From: Mycolicibacterium alvei
GTDB lineage: Bacteria; Actinomycetota; Actinomycetes; Mycobacteriales; Mycobacteriaceae
Assembly (NCBI RefSeq): GCF_010727325.1
Contig: NZ_AP022565.1
Span: 1,364,001 to 1,428,000 of the forward strand
Direction of reading: 5' to 3'
DNA length: 64,000 nucleotides
Position 1 is the first letter of the stretch. The number at the start of each line of letters is the position of its first letter. Of this stretch, positions 29,744 through 38,140 are shown piece after piece. The notes under the pieces were generated by a model. That model was not told the DNA's origin and made no database searches. It worked only from the letters and a program-made list of their open reading frames with translations. The position numbers and the translations under genes are program-made.

Positions 29744-30577
29744 CTACTTGACCGTCAGCCCGGCGTCCACCGGCAACGCGACACCGGTGACGTATCGGCC
29801 CGCGTCCGAGCACAGATAGACCATCGCCTCGGTGACGTCGCGGGTTTCGACGGCCGGAGTGGGCAACAGGTTCTGCAGAAACGCGCCGAATTCGGGGTGC
29901 TCGGCGAGGTACTGGTCGACCTGGGCGTTCATGATCATCGGGGTGGCCACACCGGTGGGATGCACTGAATTGACCCGGATGCTGCGCTCGGCGAGTGTCG
30001 TTGCGTAGTAGCGCATCAGACCGACGACACCGTGCTTGGCCGCGGTGTAACCGGCTCCGCCGTGACTCTTCGTGGCGAATCCCGGGCCGACCGATTTGAG
30101 GCCTGCCGCCGAGCTGGTGATCACGATGGCACCTCCGTCACCGTGCTCCAGCAATGCCGGTAACGCCGCCTCGACGGTGAAGTAGACGCCGTTGAGCATC
30201 ACCTCGATCGAGTCCGTGTAGGCCGCCAGTAGCTGGGACGGCTCACCGAACACCGGTCCGATACCGGCGTTCGCCAAGACGTAGTCGATCCGGCCCAACT
30301 CACCGACCGCACTGTCCACCGCGGCACTCAACTGTGACAGGTCACGGACATCGGCCCTGGCGGCCACGATTCGGCGGCCCGTCTTCTCGACCAGATCAAC
30401 TGTTTCGTCCATGTCCTCGGGCGTGCTCATCGGATACGCGACACTGTCGAGCTGCTCGCACAGGTCGACGGCGATGATGTCGGCACCGTCCTCAGCGAAT
30501 CGCACCGCATGCGCCCGGCCCTGGCCCCTGGCGGCACCGGTGATGAATGCCACCTTGCCCTCAAAACGTGCTGACAC
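29744..30577 (-). CDS. Mycofactocin-type SDR oxidoreductase
   Basis: A 277-residue short-chain dehydrogenase with GAARGQGRAHAV (NAD-binding TGxxxGxG loop), the catalytic serine in ITSSAAG, and YTAAK (Tyr/Lys). Between strands 2 and 3 it carries the insertion DSVAYPMSTPEDMDETVDLV, the hallmark of mycofactocin-coupled SDRs, which keep NAD bound and pass electrons to the peptide cofactor mycofactocin. It probably oxidises a lipid alcohol. It is the first gene of the yrbE-mce operon. The GTG start has GAGAGG upstream, and a KstR-like sequence spans the start codon. Confidence 0.9.
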   Translation of the reverse strand: MSARFEGKVAFITGAARGQGRAHAVRFAEDGADIIAVDLCEQLDSVAYPMSTPEDMDETVDLVEKTGRRIVAARADVRDLSQLSAAVDSAVGELGRIDYVLANAGIGPVFGEPSQLLAAYTDSIEVMLNGVYFTVEAALPALLEHGDGGAIVITSSAAGLKSVGPGFATKSHGGAGYTAAKHGVVGLMRYYATTLAERSIRVNSVHPTGVATPMIMNAQVDQYLAEHPEFGAFLQNLLPTPAVETRDVTEAMVYLCSDAGRYVTGVALPVDAGLTVK

Positions 30578-30585
30578 CTGTTCTA
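30572..30585 (-). promoter_or_regulatory. KstR-like motif over the start of the mce operon
   Basis: On the minus strand this reads TAGAACAGGTGTCA. It matches the KstR operator pattern TNNAACNNGTTNNA at seven of eight fixed bases (GTG instead of GTT). It lies between the Shine-Dalgarno and the GTG start of the first operon gene. The same TAGAACAGGT begins the site at 44594. With one mismatch allowed, chance matches are expected in a window this long, so this is only a candidate. Confidence 0.35.
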
Positions 30586-30656
30586 CCTCTCATCGGATCC
30601 AGCAGACATGCCATGGATCAGACTGGTACGGAACGAAACTGGAGCTCGATGTCACT

Positions 30657-30682
30657 CATTGTGCGGACCGATACTCACAATG
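30657..30682. promoter_or_regulatory. Inverted repeat in divergent mce/hydratase promoter
   Basis: CATTGTG (30657-30663) and CACAATG (30676-30682) are perfect 7-base inverted arms 19 bases apart centre to centre, about two helical turns. They lie midway in the 206-base gap between the SDR-mce operon and the enoyl-CoA hydratase operon. Either the PucR or the TetR regulator encoded nearby could bind. A separate TTAGCTAA palindrome at 30771-30778 sits just before the ATG at 30784. Confidence 0.4.
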
Positions 30683-30783
30683 GAAGGTCAATGGCGAGGT
30701 TCGCGCAGCCTGCACAACTCGCTCGGGGATGTCTGTGCAGGGCGACATGGCCCGGGCCCGAAATTGACGCTTAGCTAAAGTTC

Positions 30784-31566
30784 ATGACGCCTGTCCGGAT
30801 AGAACGTGAGGGCCCTGTCGCGCACCTGGTGCTCGCACGCCCTCAGCGGCGCAATGCCCTCGACGAGGAGCTCATCGAAGGACTCGACAATGCGGTCGGC
30901 GAGCTGGAGGGCGCCACCGGGATCGGCGCCGTCGTGGTCCGCGGGGAGGGTCCCGGATTCAGCGCCGGAATCGATGCGTCGACGCTGGCCCGGCTTGCCA
31001 GCCCGGAGGGACTGCAGCAGATTCGCGGCGCGTTCGTCACGGCCTACGAGCGGCTCGAGCGGTTGCCAGTTCCGACCGTCGCCAGCGTGCACGGCTGGGC
31101 GATCGGCGCCGGTTTCGAGCTGGCCCTCGCCTGCGACCTGCGTGTGGTGGCGGGCGATGCGACACTGGGCCTACCGGAGACCCGGATGGGTGTGGTGCCC
31201 GACGTCGGAGGCACCGGCCGGCTGGCGGCCCTGATCGGGGCCGGCCGCGCAAAGGAACTGATCCTGACCTCGGCGATGATCGACGGAGCCCGGGCCGGCA
31301 GGCTCGGCATCGCCAACCGCGTCGCACCGGCGGCCAAACTTGCCGCGGCGACCTGCGGGTTGGTCGACGAGTTGCTGGCCTGCTCGGCCACCGCGAACGG
31401 GCTGGCCAAACGCATCATCGACCAGGCGGCGCGGCCGATGTGGAATGACACCCTCGACGCCGAGCTGGACGCCCAGCTGCAGTGCATCCAGACACCCGAA
31501 TTCGCCGATGCATACCGCCGGTTCCTCGCCGCACCTGGAGCCAACAGCCCACAGGCCCGGCGGTGA
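30784..31566 (+). CDS. Enoyl-CoA hydratase/isomerase family protein
   Basis: A 260-residue crotonase-fold enzyme that should hydrate a trans-2-enoyl-CoA. Oxyanion-hole segments are FSAGIDAS and GWAIGAGFELALACD. Both catalytic glutamates appear conserved: one in LGLPETRMGVVPD, the other in GRAKELILTSAMIDGARAG. It is therefore a better candidate for true hydratase activity than the two other crotonase-family genes in this window. It is the first gene of a four-gene operon with the alpha/beta hydrolase, FMO and PucR genes; its stop overlaps the next GTG start. Confidence 0.88.
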   Translation: MTPVRIEREGPVAHLVLARPQRRNALDEELIEGLDNAVGELEGATGIGAVVVRGEGPGFSAGIDASTLARLASPEGLQQIRGAFVTAYERLERLPVPTVASVHGWAIGAGFELALACDLRVVAGDATLGLPETRMGVVPDVGGTGRLAALIGAGRAKELILTSAMIDGARAGRLGIANRVAPAAKLAAATCGLVDELLACSATANGLAKRIIDQAARPMWNDTLDAELDAQLQCIQTPEFADAYRRFLAAPGANSPQARR

Positions 31567-32465
31567 AACGCGTCGAGATCCAGATTCCGGTAGCCGGATC
31601 CACGATCACGGCCTGGCATTACGCCGCCGACGGGGCGCAGCGCAGGCCGTGCGTGGTGATGGCACACGGGTTCTGCGGCACCCGTGACGCCGGGCTGGTG
31701 GGCTTCGGCGAAAGGTTCGCCGAAGCCGGCATCGACACCGTGTGCTTCGACTATCGCGGGTTCGGGGCGTCGGGCGGTCGACCCCGCCAAGTCATCGAAT
31801 TTGCCGCGCAACAACACGATTACCACGCGGCGATCAACGCTGCCCGGCGCCTGCCACGGGTGTCGGGGGTCGTCATCTGGGGCACATCGCTTTCGGGCGG
31901 TCACGTATTCGCGGTGGCTGCTGCGCGGGATGACCTTCTCGCGGCGATCGCACTCACCCCGATCGTTGACGGTTGGACGACACTGCTGCGGATGCGGCGC
32001 GCCATCCCGCCGCGGGTCGCGGGCCGGTTGGGTGCGACGGCGGTGCGCGATGCGCTCGGCGCCAAACTGGGCCGCCCGCCGGTGCTGCTGCCTGCGGTTG
32101 GTCCGCCGGGCAGCGCTGCAATGCTCACCACTCCCGACGCGCTGCCCGGATACCTTGCCGCCACTGCCGGTGCGCCACTGTGGCGCAACGAATTTGCCGC
32201 ACGCATACTGCTCGCGGTGCCGACCTATCGGCCCGGTCTGCTCGCAGACCGCATCGGCTGCCCCGTGCTGGTACAGATCGCCGGGTCCGACCTCAACGCT
32301 CCCGTCGACCTGGCCCGTGCCGCGGGGGCGCGTGCCGATGCGACGGTGCGCGACTACCCCGAGGCCGGGCATTTCGATGTCTACGACAGCGGCTCAGCAT
32401 TCGATGCTGTTGTCACCGCACAGATCTCATTCCTATCCTCACTTTCAGAAAGGACTCCACGATGA
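31563..32465 (+). CDS. Alpha/beta hydrolase, acyl- or CoA-ester type
   Basis: A 300-residue serine hydrolase. The oxyanion-side motif is VVMAHGFCGTRD, the nucleophile elbow is WGTSLSGGH (Ser109), the acid is probably in QIAGSDLNAPVD, and the histidine is in PEAGHFDVYDSG. An N-terminal beta segment (VEIQIPVAGSTITAWHY) resembles that of the serine aminopeptidase S33/YbbA-type hydrolases with a small cap. The GTG at 31563 overlaps the hydratase stop, and its own stop overlaps the FMO start (ATGA). Together with the monooxygenase it could oxidise and then cleave a carbonyl or ester group; the substrate is unknown. Confidence 0.85.
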   Translation: MKRVEIQIPVAGSTITAWHYAADGAQRRPCVVMAHGFCGTRDAGLVGFGERFAEAGIDTVCFDYRGFGASGGRPRQVIEFAAQQHDYHAAINAARRLPRVSGVVIWGTSLSGGHVFAVAAARDDLLAAIALTPIVDGWTTLLRMRRAIPPRVAGRLGATAVRDALGAKLGRPPVLLPAVGPPGSAAMLTTPDALPGYLAATAGAPLWRNEFAARILLAVPTYRPGLLADRIGCPVLVQIAGSDLNAPVDLARAAGARADATVRDYPEAGHFDVYDSGSAFDAVVTAQISFLSSLSERTPR

Positions 32466-33841
32466 CCGCCAGCAAGAGCACCCCCAGGGCCTGCGTGATC
32501 GGGGCCGGCTCGGCGGGACTGGCCGCCTGCGCCGGCCTGAAAGGAGCGGGAGTCGACTTCGATTGCTACGAGAAGAGCGACCGAGTCGGCGGCCTGTGGG
32601 TCTTCGACAATCCCAGTGGCACCGCCGCCGCCTATCGGACACTGAGTTCGAACGCCCCGAAGGGCTACATGGGCTACCGCGATTTCCCGATGGGCGACGA
32701 CCTTCCGGCCTACCCGAGTCATTGGGACTTCGCGCGGTACTTCGATGACTACGCGCGACACCTGGGACTGCATCAGCACATCCAGTTCCAGACCGAGGTC
32801 ACGCAGGTGACGCCGCTGTCCGGCGGTGGCTTCGAAGTACGCCTGGCCGACGGCCGCGCCGAACGTTACGACTACGTGCTGGTCGCCAACGGCCACCACT
32901 GGGACGCCCGGATGCCCGAACCCATGTTCCCCGGCGAATTCAACGGCTGCATTATGCATTCCCGTGATTACCGCGACCCGGTGTTCATGGCCGGCAAGCG
33001 GGTCGTCGTCGTCGGCATCGGGAACAGTGCAGTCGATATCGCCTGCGAAGCAGCCCATATCGCGGACCGGACCTATCTGTCGGTGCGACGTGGAGCCCAC
33101 ATCATGCCCAAGTATGTGTTCGGGATGGCACCGCCGAACTGGCTGTTGAACGCGGCCTCGCACAAGCCGGGTCGCATCATGCTCGGTGCACTGATGCGTC
33201 TGGCGAACGGTCGGGCTCAGGATTACGGCGTGCCGGTTCCGGATCACTCGTTCGGCGACGCGCATCCGACGATGTCGGCCAGTGTGATGGACGAGTTTCG
33301 GCTGGGTCGGATCAAGCCCAAACCGCAGATCGCCGAACTCCTCGGCGATCGGGTCAGATTCTCTGACGGCACCGTCGAGGATGTCGACGTGATCGTGTGT
33401 GCGACCGGGTACCGAATTACGTTCCCGTTCTTCGACGAAACGTACTTTGCAGCGCCGAACAACCAGGTTGCGCTCTATCACCGCGTGGTCGACCCGGATC
33501 GGCCGGGGCTGTTCTTCATCGGCCTCTGTCAGCCGTTGGGTGCCATCCAGCCGCTGGCCGAACTGCAGGGCAAGTGGCTCGGCGAGGTACTGACCGGACG
33601 CTGCACGCTTCCCAGCCCTGACGAGATGCGACGCGGTATCGCCGCTGATCAGCAGTGGCTGCGCAAGCGATTCGTCAACACCACGCGGCATACCGTCCAG
33701 GTGGACCACAACCATTACGCCAAGACGCTGCAGCGCGAGATGCGCGCGGGGCGCCGCCGGGCCCGCCGGCCGGGATCGGGCGCCGATGGTGTACAGCGCG
33801 ATCCGGCCGGATCGAACCAGGAGCGCTACGCTGCCCGGTAG
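32462..33841 (+). CDS. Flavin-containing monooxygenase
   Basis: A 459-residue FAD/NADPH monooxygenase. The FAD motif is VIGAGSAGLAAC (residues 13-24) and the second, NADPH-binding Rossmann motif is VVGIGNSAVD (about 183-192). Between them lies the FMO fingerprint FNGCIMHSRDY (FxGxxxHxxxY, 160-170). The tyrosine ending favours classical FMO over Baeyer-Villiger enzymes, though type II FMOs can do both reactions. The downstream ATGY-type motif is CATGYRITFPFFDE. The C-terminal 40 residues are arginine-rich. It is translationally coupled to the hydrolase before it. Confidence 0.92.
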   Translation: MTASKSTPRACVIGAGSAGLAACAGLKGAGVDFDCYEKSDRVGGLWVFDNPSGTAAAYRTLSSNAPKGYMGYRDFPMGDDLPAYPSHWDFARYFDDYARHLGLHQHIQFQTEVTQVTPLSGGGFEVRLADGRAERYDYVLVANGHHWDARMPEPMFPGEFNGCIMHSRDYRDPVFMAGKRVVVVGIGNSAVDIACEAAHIADRTYLSVRRGAHIMPKYVFGMAPPNWLLNAASHKPGRIMLGALMRLANGRAQDYGVPVPDHSFGDAHPTMSASVMDEFRLGRIKPKPQIAELLGDRVRFSDGTVEDVDVIVCATGYRITFPFFDETYFAAPNNQVALYHRVVDPDRPGLFFIGLCQPLGAIQPLAELQGKWLGEVLTGRCTLPSPDEMRRGIAADQQWLRKRFVNTTRHTVQVDHNHYAKTLQREMRAGRRRARRPGSGADGVQRDPAGSNQERYAAR

Positions 33842-33851
33842 CATCGGATCG

Positions 33852-35150
33852 GTGGCCAGTCAGCTCACCGCAAACGAGGCGATCGTTGCCTGCGCCCACG
33901 ATCTGGCCGCGCAACTCGACGACGTTGCGGCGCAACTCAGTGAGCAACTGGCCGGATCGGTGCCCGAGTTCTTCGACGACGACGACCTGGCCCGGGAAGC
34001 CGAAGCGAGCGCGTACGGCAACGTCTCGGCCATGTTGGCCGTGTTCCGAGCAGAGGCCGTCGCCGAGCACGTGCCGATCCGACCGGAAGTGATCGCATTC
34101 GCGTCGACGGTAGCGCGTCGTCAGCTGCCACTGGAACTGCTCATCCAGTCCTATCGGGTGGGGCAAACACTGTTCTCACGACTGTGGCTGGACGTTCTCG
34201 CCGAGCGACTCTCCGACCAGCAGGTGTTCATCGAGGCCCTACACCGGAGCTTCGACGAACTCAACGTGTACCTCGACCGCGTTGTCGCACAACTGGTTTC
34301 CGATTACGAACGGGAGCGGGACCGGTGGCTGCGCGGTGCGGCGGCACGGCGCACTGCGCTGGTCGAGCGACTGCTCCGCGGGGACCGGATACCGATCGAC
34401 CACGCCGGTCGCCAGCTCGATCACGACCTACGGGCGGCACAGACCGCGTTGGTGGCGTGGACCCCGTCGCACGGCGAGGTCGAGCAGCAACTCGGCGCGC
34501 TGGAATCCTGCCTCACCGCGCTACTTTCGGCGGCCGGGGTGTCCCGCATGCTGATGTTGCCGGCAGGTACCTGTGCCATGTGGGCCTGGGTAGCCGGGGA
34601 TCTGGACACCGGTCGGCTGGCCGAATCCTCCCGGGCACTGCCGCACCCCGATGTGCTCATCGCCGTCGGCCAGACCGTCCACGGTCTCGATGCGTTCCGG
34701 ATCAGCCACGAACAGGCGTTGGCGGCGCGTCGGGTGGCGTCCCGCATGCCGGCGCCGGCACGGCTCACCCCGCATGCCGATGTCGCGACCGTCGCGCTGA
34801 TGGCCGGAGATATGGAGGAGTCCCGCCGCTTCGTGTCCCGGGTTCTCGGTGAACTCGCCGCCCGAACCGCCGCGGCCGAGCAGTTGCGCGAGACCCTGTG
34901 GGTGTTCCTGCAGGAGGGCGGAAACACGCGGCGCGCCAGTGAACGGCTGTTCATGCACCGCAACACGGTGCTCTACCGGCTGCAGCGAATCGAGGCCGTG
35001 CTGGGCCATCCGCTCGACGAGCGCCGCCTGGACGTGGAGGTGGCATTGCTGCTCACCACCACATTCGGCGACGAGATCCTGCCGGCCGATTTCTCCTCGG
35101 CGCCGCGGCCCGGCACCGAGGCCGCGCACCCGGAGACCCCGGCCGACTGA
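33852..35150 (+). CDS. PucR-family transcriptional regulator
   Basis: A 432-residue regulator. The N-terminal part is helical (about residues 1-170) and followed by a GGDEF-like sensor region. At the C-terminus is the PucR-type helix-turn-helix, LRETLWVFLQEGGNTRRASERLFMHRNTVLYRL. PucR proteins usually activate nearby catabolic genes. It sits 10 bases after the FMO stop, so it probably controls its own operon. I chose the GTG at 33852; an ATG at 33786 would overlap the FMO gene and adds residues unlike the family. Confidence 0.86.
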   Translation: MASQLTANEAIVACAHDLAAQLDDVAAQLSEQLAGSVPEFFDDDDLAREAEASAYGNVSAMLAVFRAEAVAEHVPIRPEVIAFASTVARRQLPLELLIQSYRVGQTLFSRLWLDVLAERLSDQQVFIEALHRSFDELNVYLDRVVAQLVSDYERERDRWLRGAAARRTALVERLLRGDRIPIDHAGRQLDHDLRAAQTALVAWTPSHGEVEQQLGALESCLTALLSAAGVSRMLMLPAGTCAMWAWVAGDLDTGRLAESSRALPHPDVLIAVGQTVHGLDAFRISHEQALAARRVASRMPAPARLTPHADVATVALMAGDMEESRRFVSRVLGELAARTAAAEQLRETLWVFLQEGGNTRRASERLFMHRNTVLYRLQRIEAVLGHPLDERRLDVEVALLLTTTFGDEILPADFSSAPRPGTEAAHPETPAD

Positions 35151-35159
35151 CCCCCGGCC

Positions 35160-36707
35160 CTACACCTGGCAGCCGTCGGGCCAGTGCTGCTTGCGCAGTT
35201 CACGTTTGAGGACCTTGCCGGCGGCCGACACCGGCAGCGCCTCGACGAACTCGACACTGCGCGGCGCCTTGTAACCGGCGATGTACTGCTTGGCGTGGCG
35301 GCGGATCTCCTCGTCGGTTGCCTGGGCGCCGGGCCGCAGCACGACGACGGCATGAACCCGCTCACCCCAATCCTGGTCGGGCACACCGATGACCGCGCAT
35401 TGGGCCACCCCGGGATTGCGCGCCACCGCGTTCTCCACCTCGACCGAGTACACGTTCTCTCCACCGGTGACGATCATGTCCTTCAACCGGTCCACGATGA
35501 ACACATAGCCGGCCTCGTCCATGAATCCGCCGTCACCGGTGTACATCCAGCCATCGCGGACGGCGGCCGCGGTTTCGTGGGGCTTGTTCCAATAGCCGAG
35601 CATGACATTGCCGCCACGGACCACGATCTCACCGACCGTACCCCGAGGCACTTCGGCTCCCCCGTCATCGACGATCCGGACCTCGCAGTTGGGTGCGGCC
35701 CGACCCGCCGAACGCAGCAGTGCCGGGTTGATGTGGTCTTCGGGCCCGAGCAGTGTTGCGATCGGTGACAACTCGGTCATCCCGTAGGCCTGGGTGAACC
35801 GGGCATCCGGGAGTGCCGCCGCAGCACGTTCCAGTAGTGCCTGCGGGATCGGCGATGCGCCATAGAGAACCGTTCGCACACTCGTCAGGTCGTACGTGGA
35901 CAGATCCGGGTGGTCCACGATCGCCTGGACCATCGTCGGGACCAGCGCGACATCGGTGACACGGTGAGACTGAATCGTCGAGAGCACCGCGATGGGGTCG
36001 AAACGCGGCACCATCACATGGGTACCGCCGAGCAGCGTCGCCGCGCCCCACGCGGCCAGGTCGGCCAGGTGGAACATCGGCGCGGCGTGCAGGTAGCGGC
36101 TGCGCTGCCCCGATGCGAACAGATGACCGGAGGCCAGGGCGCCCAGCCACGATGTCACCATCGCCGCATGGGAAAGCATCACTCCCTTGGGATCTCCGGT
36201 GGTGCCACCGGTGTAGAACACGCCGGCCAGTTCATTGCCGCCCCGCCGGGCATCTTCGACGGCGGCTGCACCCGCGAGCAGTTGCTCGTAATCCACCGTT
36301 CCCTCGGGCGCTGTGCCGGCACCGCAGTAGATCACGGTCGACAGCTGCGTACAGCCGGACCGGATCGGGTCGAGCAGTTCCAGGTGTGCGTCATCGACGA
36401 TCAGCGCCTTGGTGCCCGAATCGTTGAGCGCATAGATGATTTCGGCAGCGCTCCAGCGGATGTTGACCGGATTGAGCACGCCGTCCGCCCAGGGCACTGC
36501 GAGCAGGTACTCGTGATAGCAGTCGGAGTTCAACGCCAGCATGGCTACCCGATCGCCGGACTTCACCCCCAGATCCCGCAGCCCTCCGGCCAGTCGGGCA
36601 ACGCGGGCGGCCACGGCCGCGAACGTCCGTTCCCGCCCCGCACAGATCGTCATCGGGTCGTCGGGGGTTTGTTGCAATCCTCGATGCAGTCCTTGGGTCA
36701 AGTACAT
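35160..36707 (-). CDS. Acyl-CoA synthetase (FadD-type)
   Basis: A 515-residue AMP-forming ligase that would activate a carboxylic acid to its CoA thioester. Motifs in order are the P-loop-like FYTGGTTGDPKGVMLSH, the adenine motif YGMTELSP, YTGDGGFMDEAGYVFIVDRLKD, the hinge MIVTGGENVYSVEVE, and a C-terminal catalytic lysine in SAAGKVLKREL. The start at 36707 is supported by GGAAGG upstream. Substrate preference cannot be read, but the neighbouring beta-oxidation genes suggest a lipid acid. It is last in its minus-strand group and converges on the PucR gene. The 152 bases before it hold no gene. Confidence 0.92.
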   Translation of the reverse strand: MYLTQGLHRGLQQTPDDPMTICAGRERTFAAVAARVARLAGGLRDLGVKSGDRVAMLALNSDCYHEYLLAVPWADGVLNPVNIRWSAAEIIYALNDSGTKALIVDDAHLELLDPIRSGCTQLSTVIYCGAGTAPEGTVDYEQLLAGAAAVEDARRGGNELAGVFYTGGTTGDPKGVMLSHAAMVTSWLGALASGHLFASGQRSRYLHAAPMFHLADLAAWGAATLLGGTHVMVPRFDPIAVLSTIQSHRVTDVALVPTMVQAIVDHPDLSTYDLTSVRTVLYGASPIPQALLERAAAALPDARFTQAYGMTELSPIATLLGPEDHINPALLRSAGRAAPNCEVRIVDDGGAEVPRGTVGEIVVRGGNVMLGYWNKPHETAAAVRDGWMYTGDGGFMDEAGYVFIVDRLKDMIVTGGENVYSVEVENAVARNPGVAQCAVIGVPDQDWGERVHAVVVLRPGAQATDEEIRRHAKQYIAGYKAPRSVEFVEALPVSAAGKVLKRELRKQHWPDGCQV

Positions 36708-36859
36708 CTCGCAGCCTTCCCCACCCGCCGAGCGGGCACAAGTGAATTTTGGAAAGTTTGTCCCTGAAGCATACTGGCAGAATCGGCGCCGAAATCGGAC
36801 GTCACGTAGAAAGCACCGAAATTCGAAATAGTTTGGGTAAGCGCACAATTCCGCGCCCG

Positions 36860-38056
36860 TCAGTCGTACCCCAGCACAGCGGCACTCACCGAGATGGTGG
36901 CCTGCTCGACATCGACGACCGCGCGCAGGTGCGGCGTCGCCGCCACATCGTTGATGACGCTCAGCGCCGCCTGCACCCGGACCCGGCACTCAATCGGCTC
37001 CCAGTGCGGTTTCAGCTGGCGCAGCAGCCCCACCCACTCGTCGATGTACTCGTGCTGTGCAGCGCGGGTACGGTCTTGTTCGGTTGCGGGCAGGTGCCCG
37101 GTCTCCGAGATCAGTACCTGAATCGACTCGGGGCTTTCGAAGACGAACTCGGCATATCCGATCAGTAGGCGTCCCAGGGCATCCCGCGGGTCTGCCGCCC
37201 GAGCGAGCCGGCGATGCAGATCGGCGTACAACAGTTCCCGACCCCGGGTTATCGCCGCGGCCAGGATGTCCTCCTTGGCGGCGAAGTGGTTGTAGACGCT
37301 GGGGCCGGCGATGCCGACACTGGCCCCGATGTCTTCGATCCCGACACTGGCAAATCCGTTGCGGGCGAACAGCTTCATCGCCGACGTCAGGATCTCCTCA
37401 CGCCGGCTGGGCGACCACGATCCGCCCTCGGCGGCGGTCGGCCCCGGTCCACGCCGCAACCGTGGCACGTGGGCCGTCATCGCGGCCTGGGTCATCTCGG
37501 CGAGCAGGCGCACAAACCGGTCGGTCGGCAACTCCACGCTGTGAAACGACACACTCGTGGTAGCCGCCAGGGCGCACCAGGCGAGCAGGTCGGCCGTCGT
37601 AGCGTCGACACCATCACGCCGGCGTTGCACGAGCTCGGCGAGCCGGGCACCGATCCCCCGTAACTGGTGTCGCAGTTGCGTTCTGACACCGTCGGCGAGG
37701 TGACGGGCCTCGGCATGCCAGAGGGCGCCGATCGCGCGGTGCTCCAACATGGTCCTGGCGATCTCGGCTGTCGGCTCGATCGTCGGGTCGGCCAGCAGCC
37801 GGTCCAGCAGCGCATCCACCACGCCGAGTGCGTCACTCACCACTGCCTGAAGCAGGTCCTGCTTGCTCGAGAAATGCCGATACAGGGCAGACGGGCCGAT
37901 AGCCACGGCGCCGGCGATCTCTTTCATCGAAACCTGTGCGTAGCCTCGGCGGTAGAACAGATCCGCCGCCGCGGCGATGATGAGACTGCGCCGGTTGGCC
38001 GGCCGGGTGCCACGAGCGGGACGGCCTGAACGCGACTCGTCCGGCTTCACCACCAT
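36860..38056 (-). CDS. Double-headed TetR-family regulator
   Basis: A 398-residue protein made of two TetR units in tandem. The first DNA-binding domain (about residues 22-66) contains VSMKEIAGAVAIGPSALYRHF. The second (about 215-263) contains VGIEDIGASVGIAGPSVYNHF, preceded by a basic linker. Each is followed by a helical ligand/dimer domain. Standard TetR proteins are about 200 residues and dimerise; this one may bind as a pseudo-dimer. It lies inside the beta-oxidation group and likely represses it, with an acyl-CoA as the expected ligand. The start ATG is at 38056. Confidence 0.88.
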   Translation of the reverse strand: MVVKPDESRSGRPARGTRPANRRSLIIAAAADLFYRRGYAQVSMKEIAGAVAIGPSALYRHFSSKQDLLQAVVSDALGVVDALLDRLLADPTIEPTAEIARTMLEHRAIGALWHAEARHLADGVRTQLRHQLRGIGARLAELVQRRRDGVDATTADLLAWCALAATTSVSFHSVELPTDRFVRLLAEMTQAAMTAHVPRLRRGPGPTAAEGGSWSPSRREEILTSAMKLFARNGFASVGIEDIGASVGIAGPSVYNHFAAKEDILAAAITRGRELLYADLHRRLARAADPRDALGRLLIGYAEFVFESPESIQVLISETGHLPATEQDRTRAAQHEYIDEWVGLLRQLKPHWEPIECRVRVQAALSVINDVAATPHLRAVVDVEQATISVSAAVLGYD

Positions 38057-38140
38057 CCACCTACCTCGTCGTTGCGACCCGCCACTTTGCGCTGCCGCGC
38101 GTCCGAATCGTATCCGGCGAGCCGGATTCACCAGCGCAGC

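Noticed and set aside
33786..33851. Earlier ATG start for the PucR regulator
   Set aside because: It would lie within the FMO gene and adds residues that look like FMO sequence read out of frame; the GTG at 33852 after the FMO stop is more likely.
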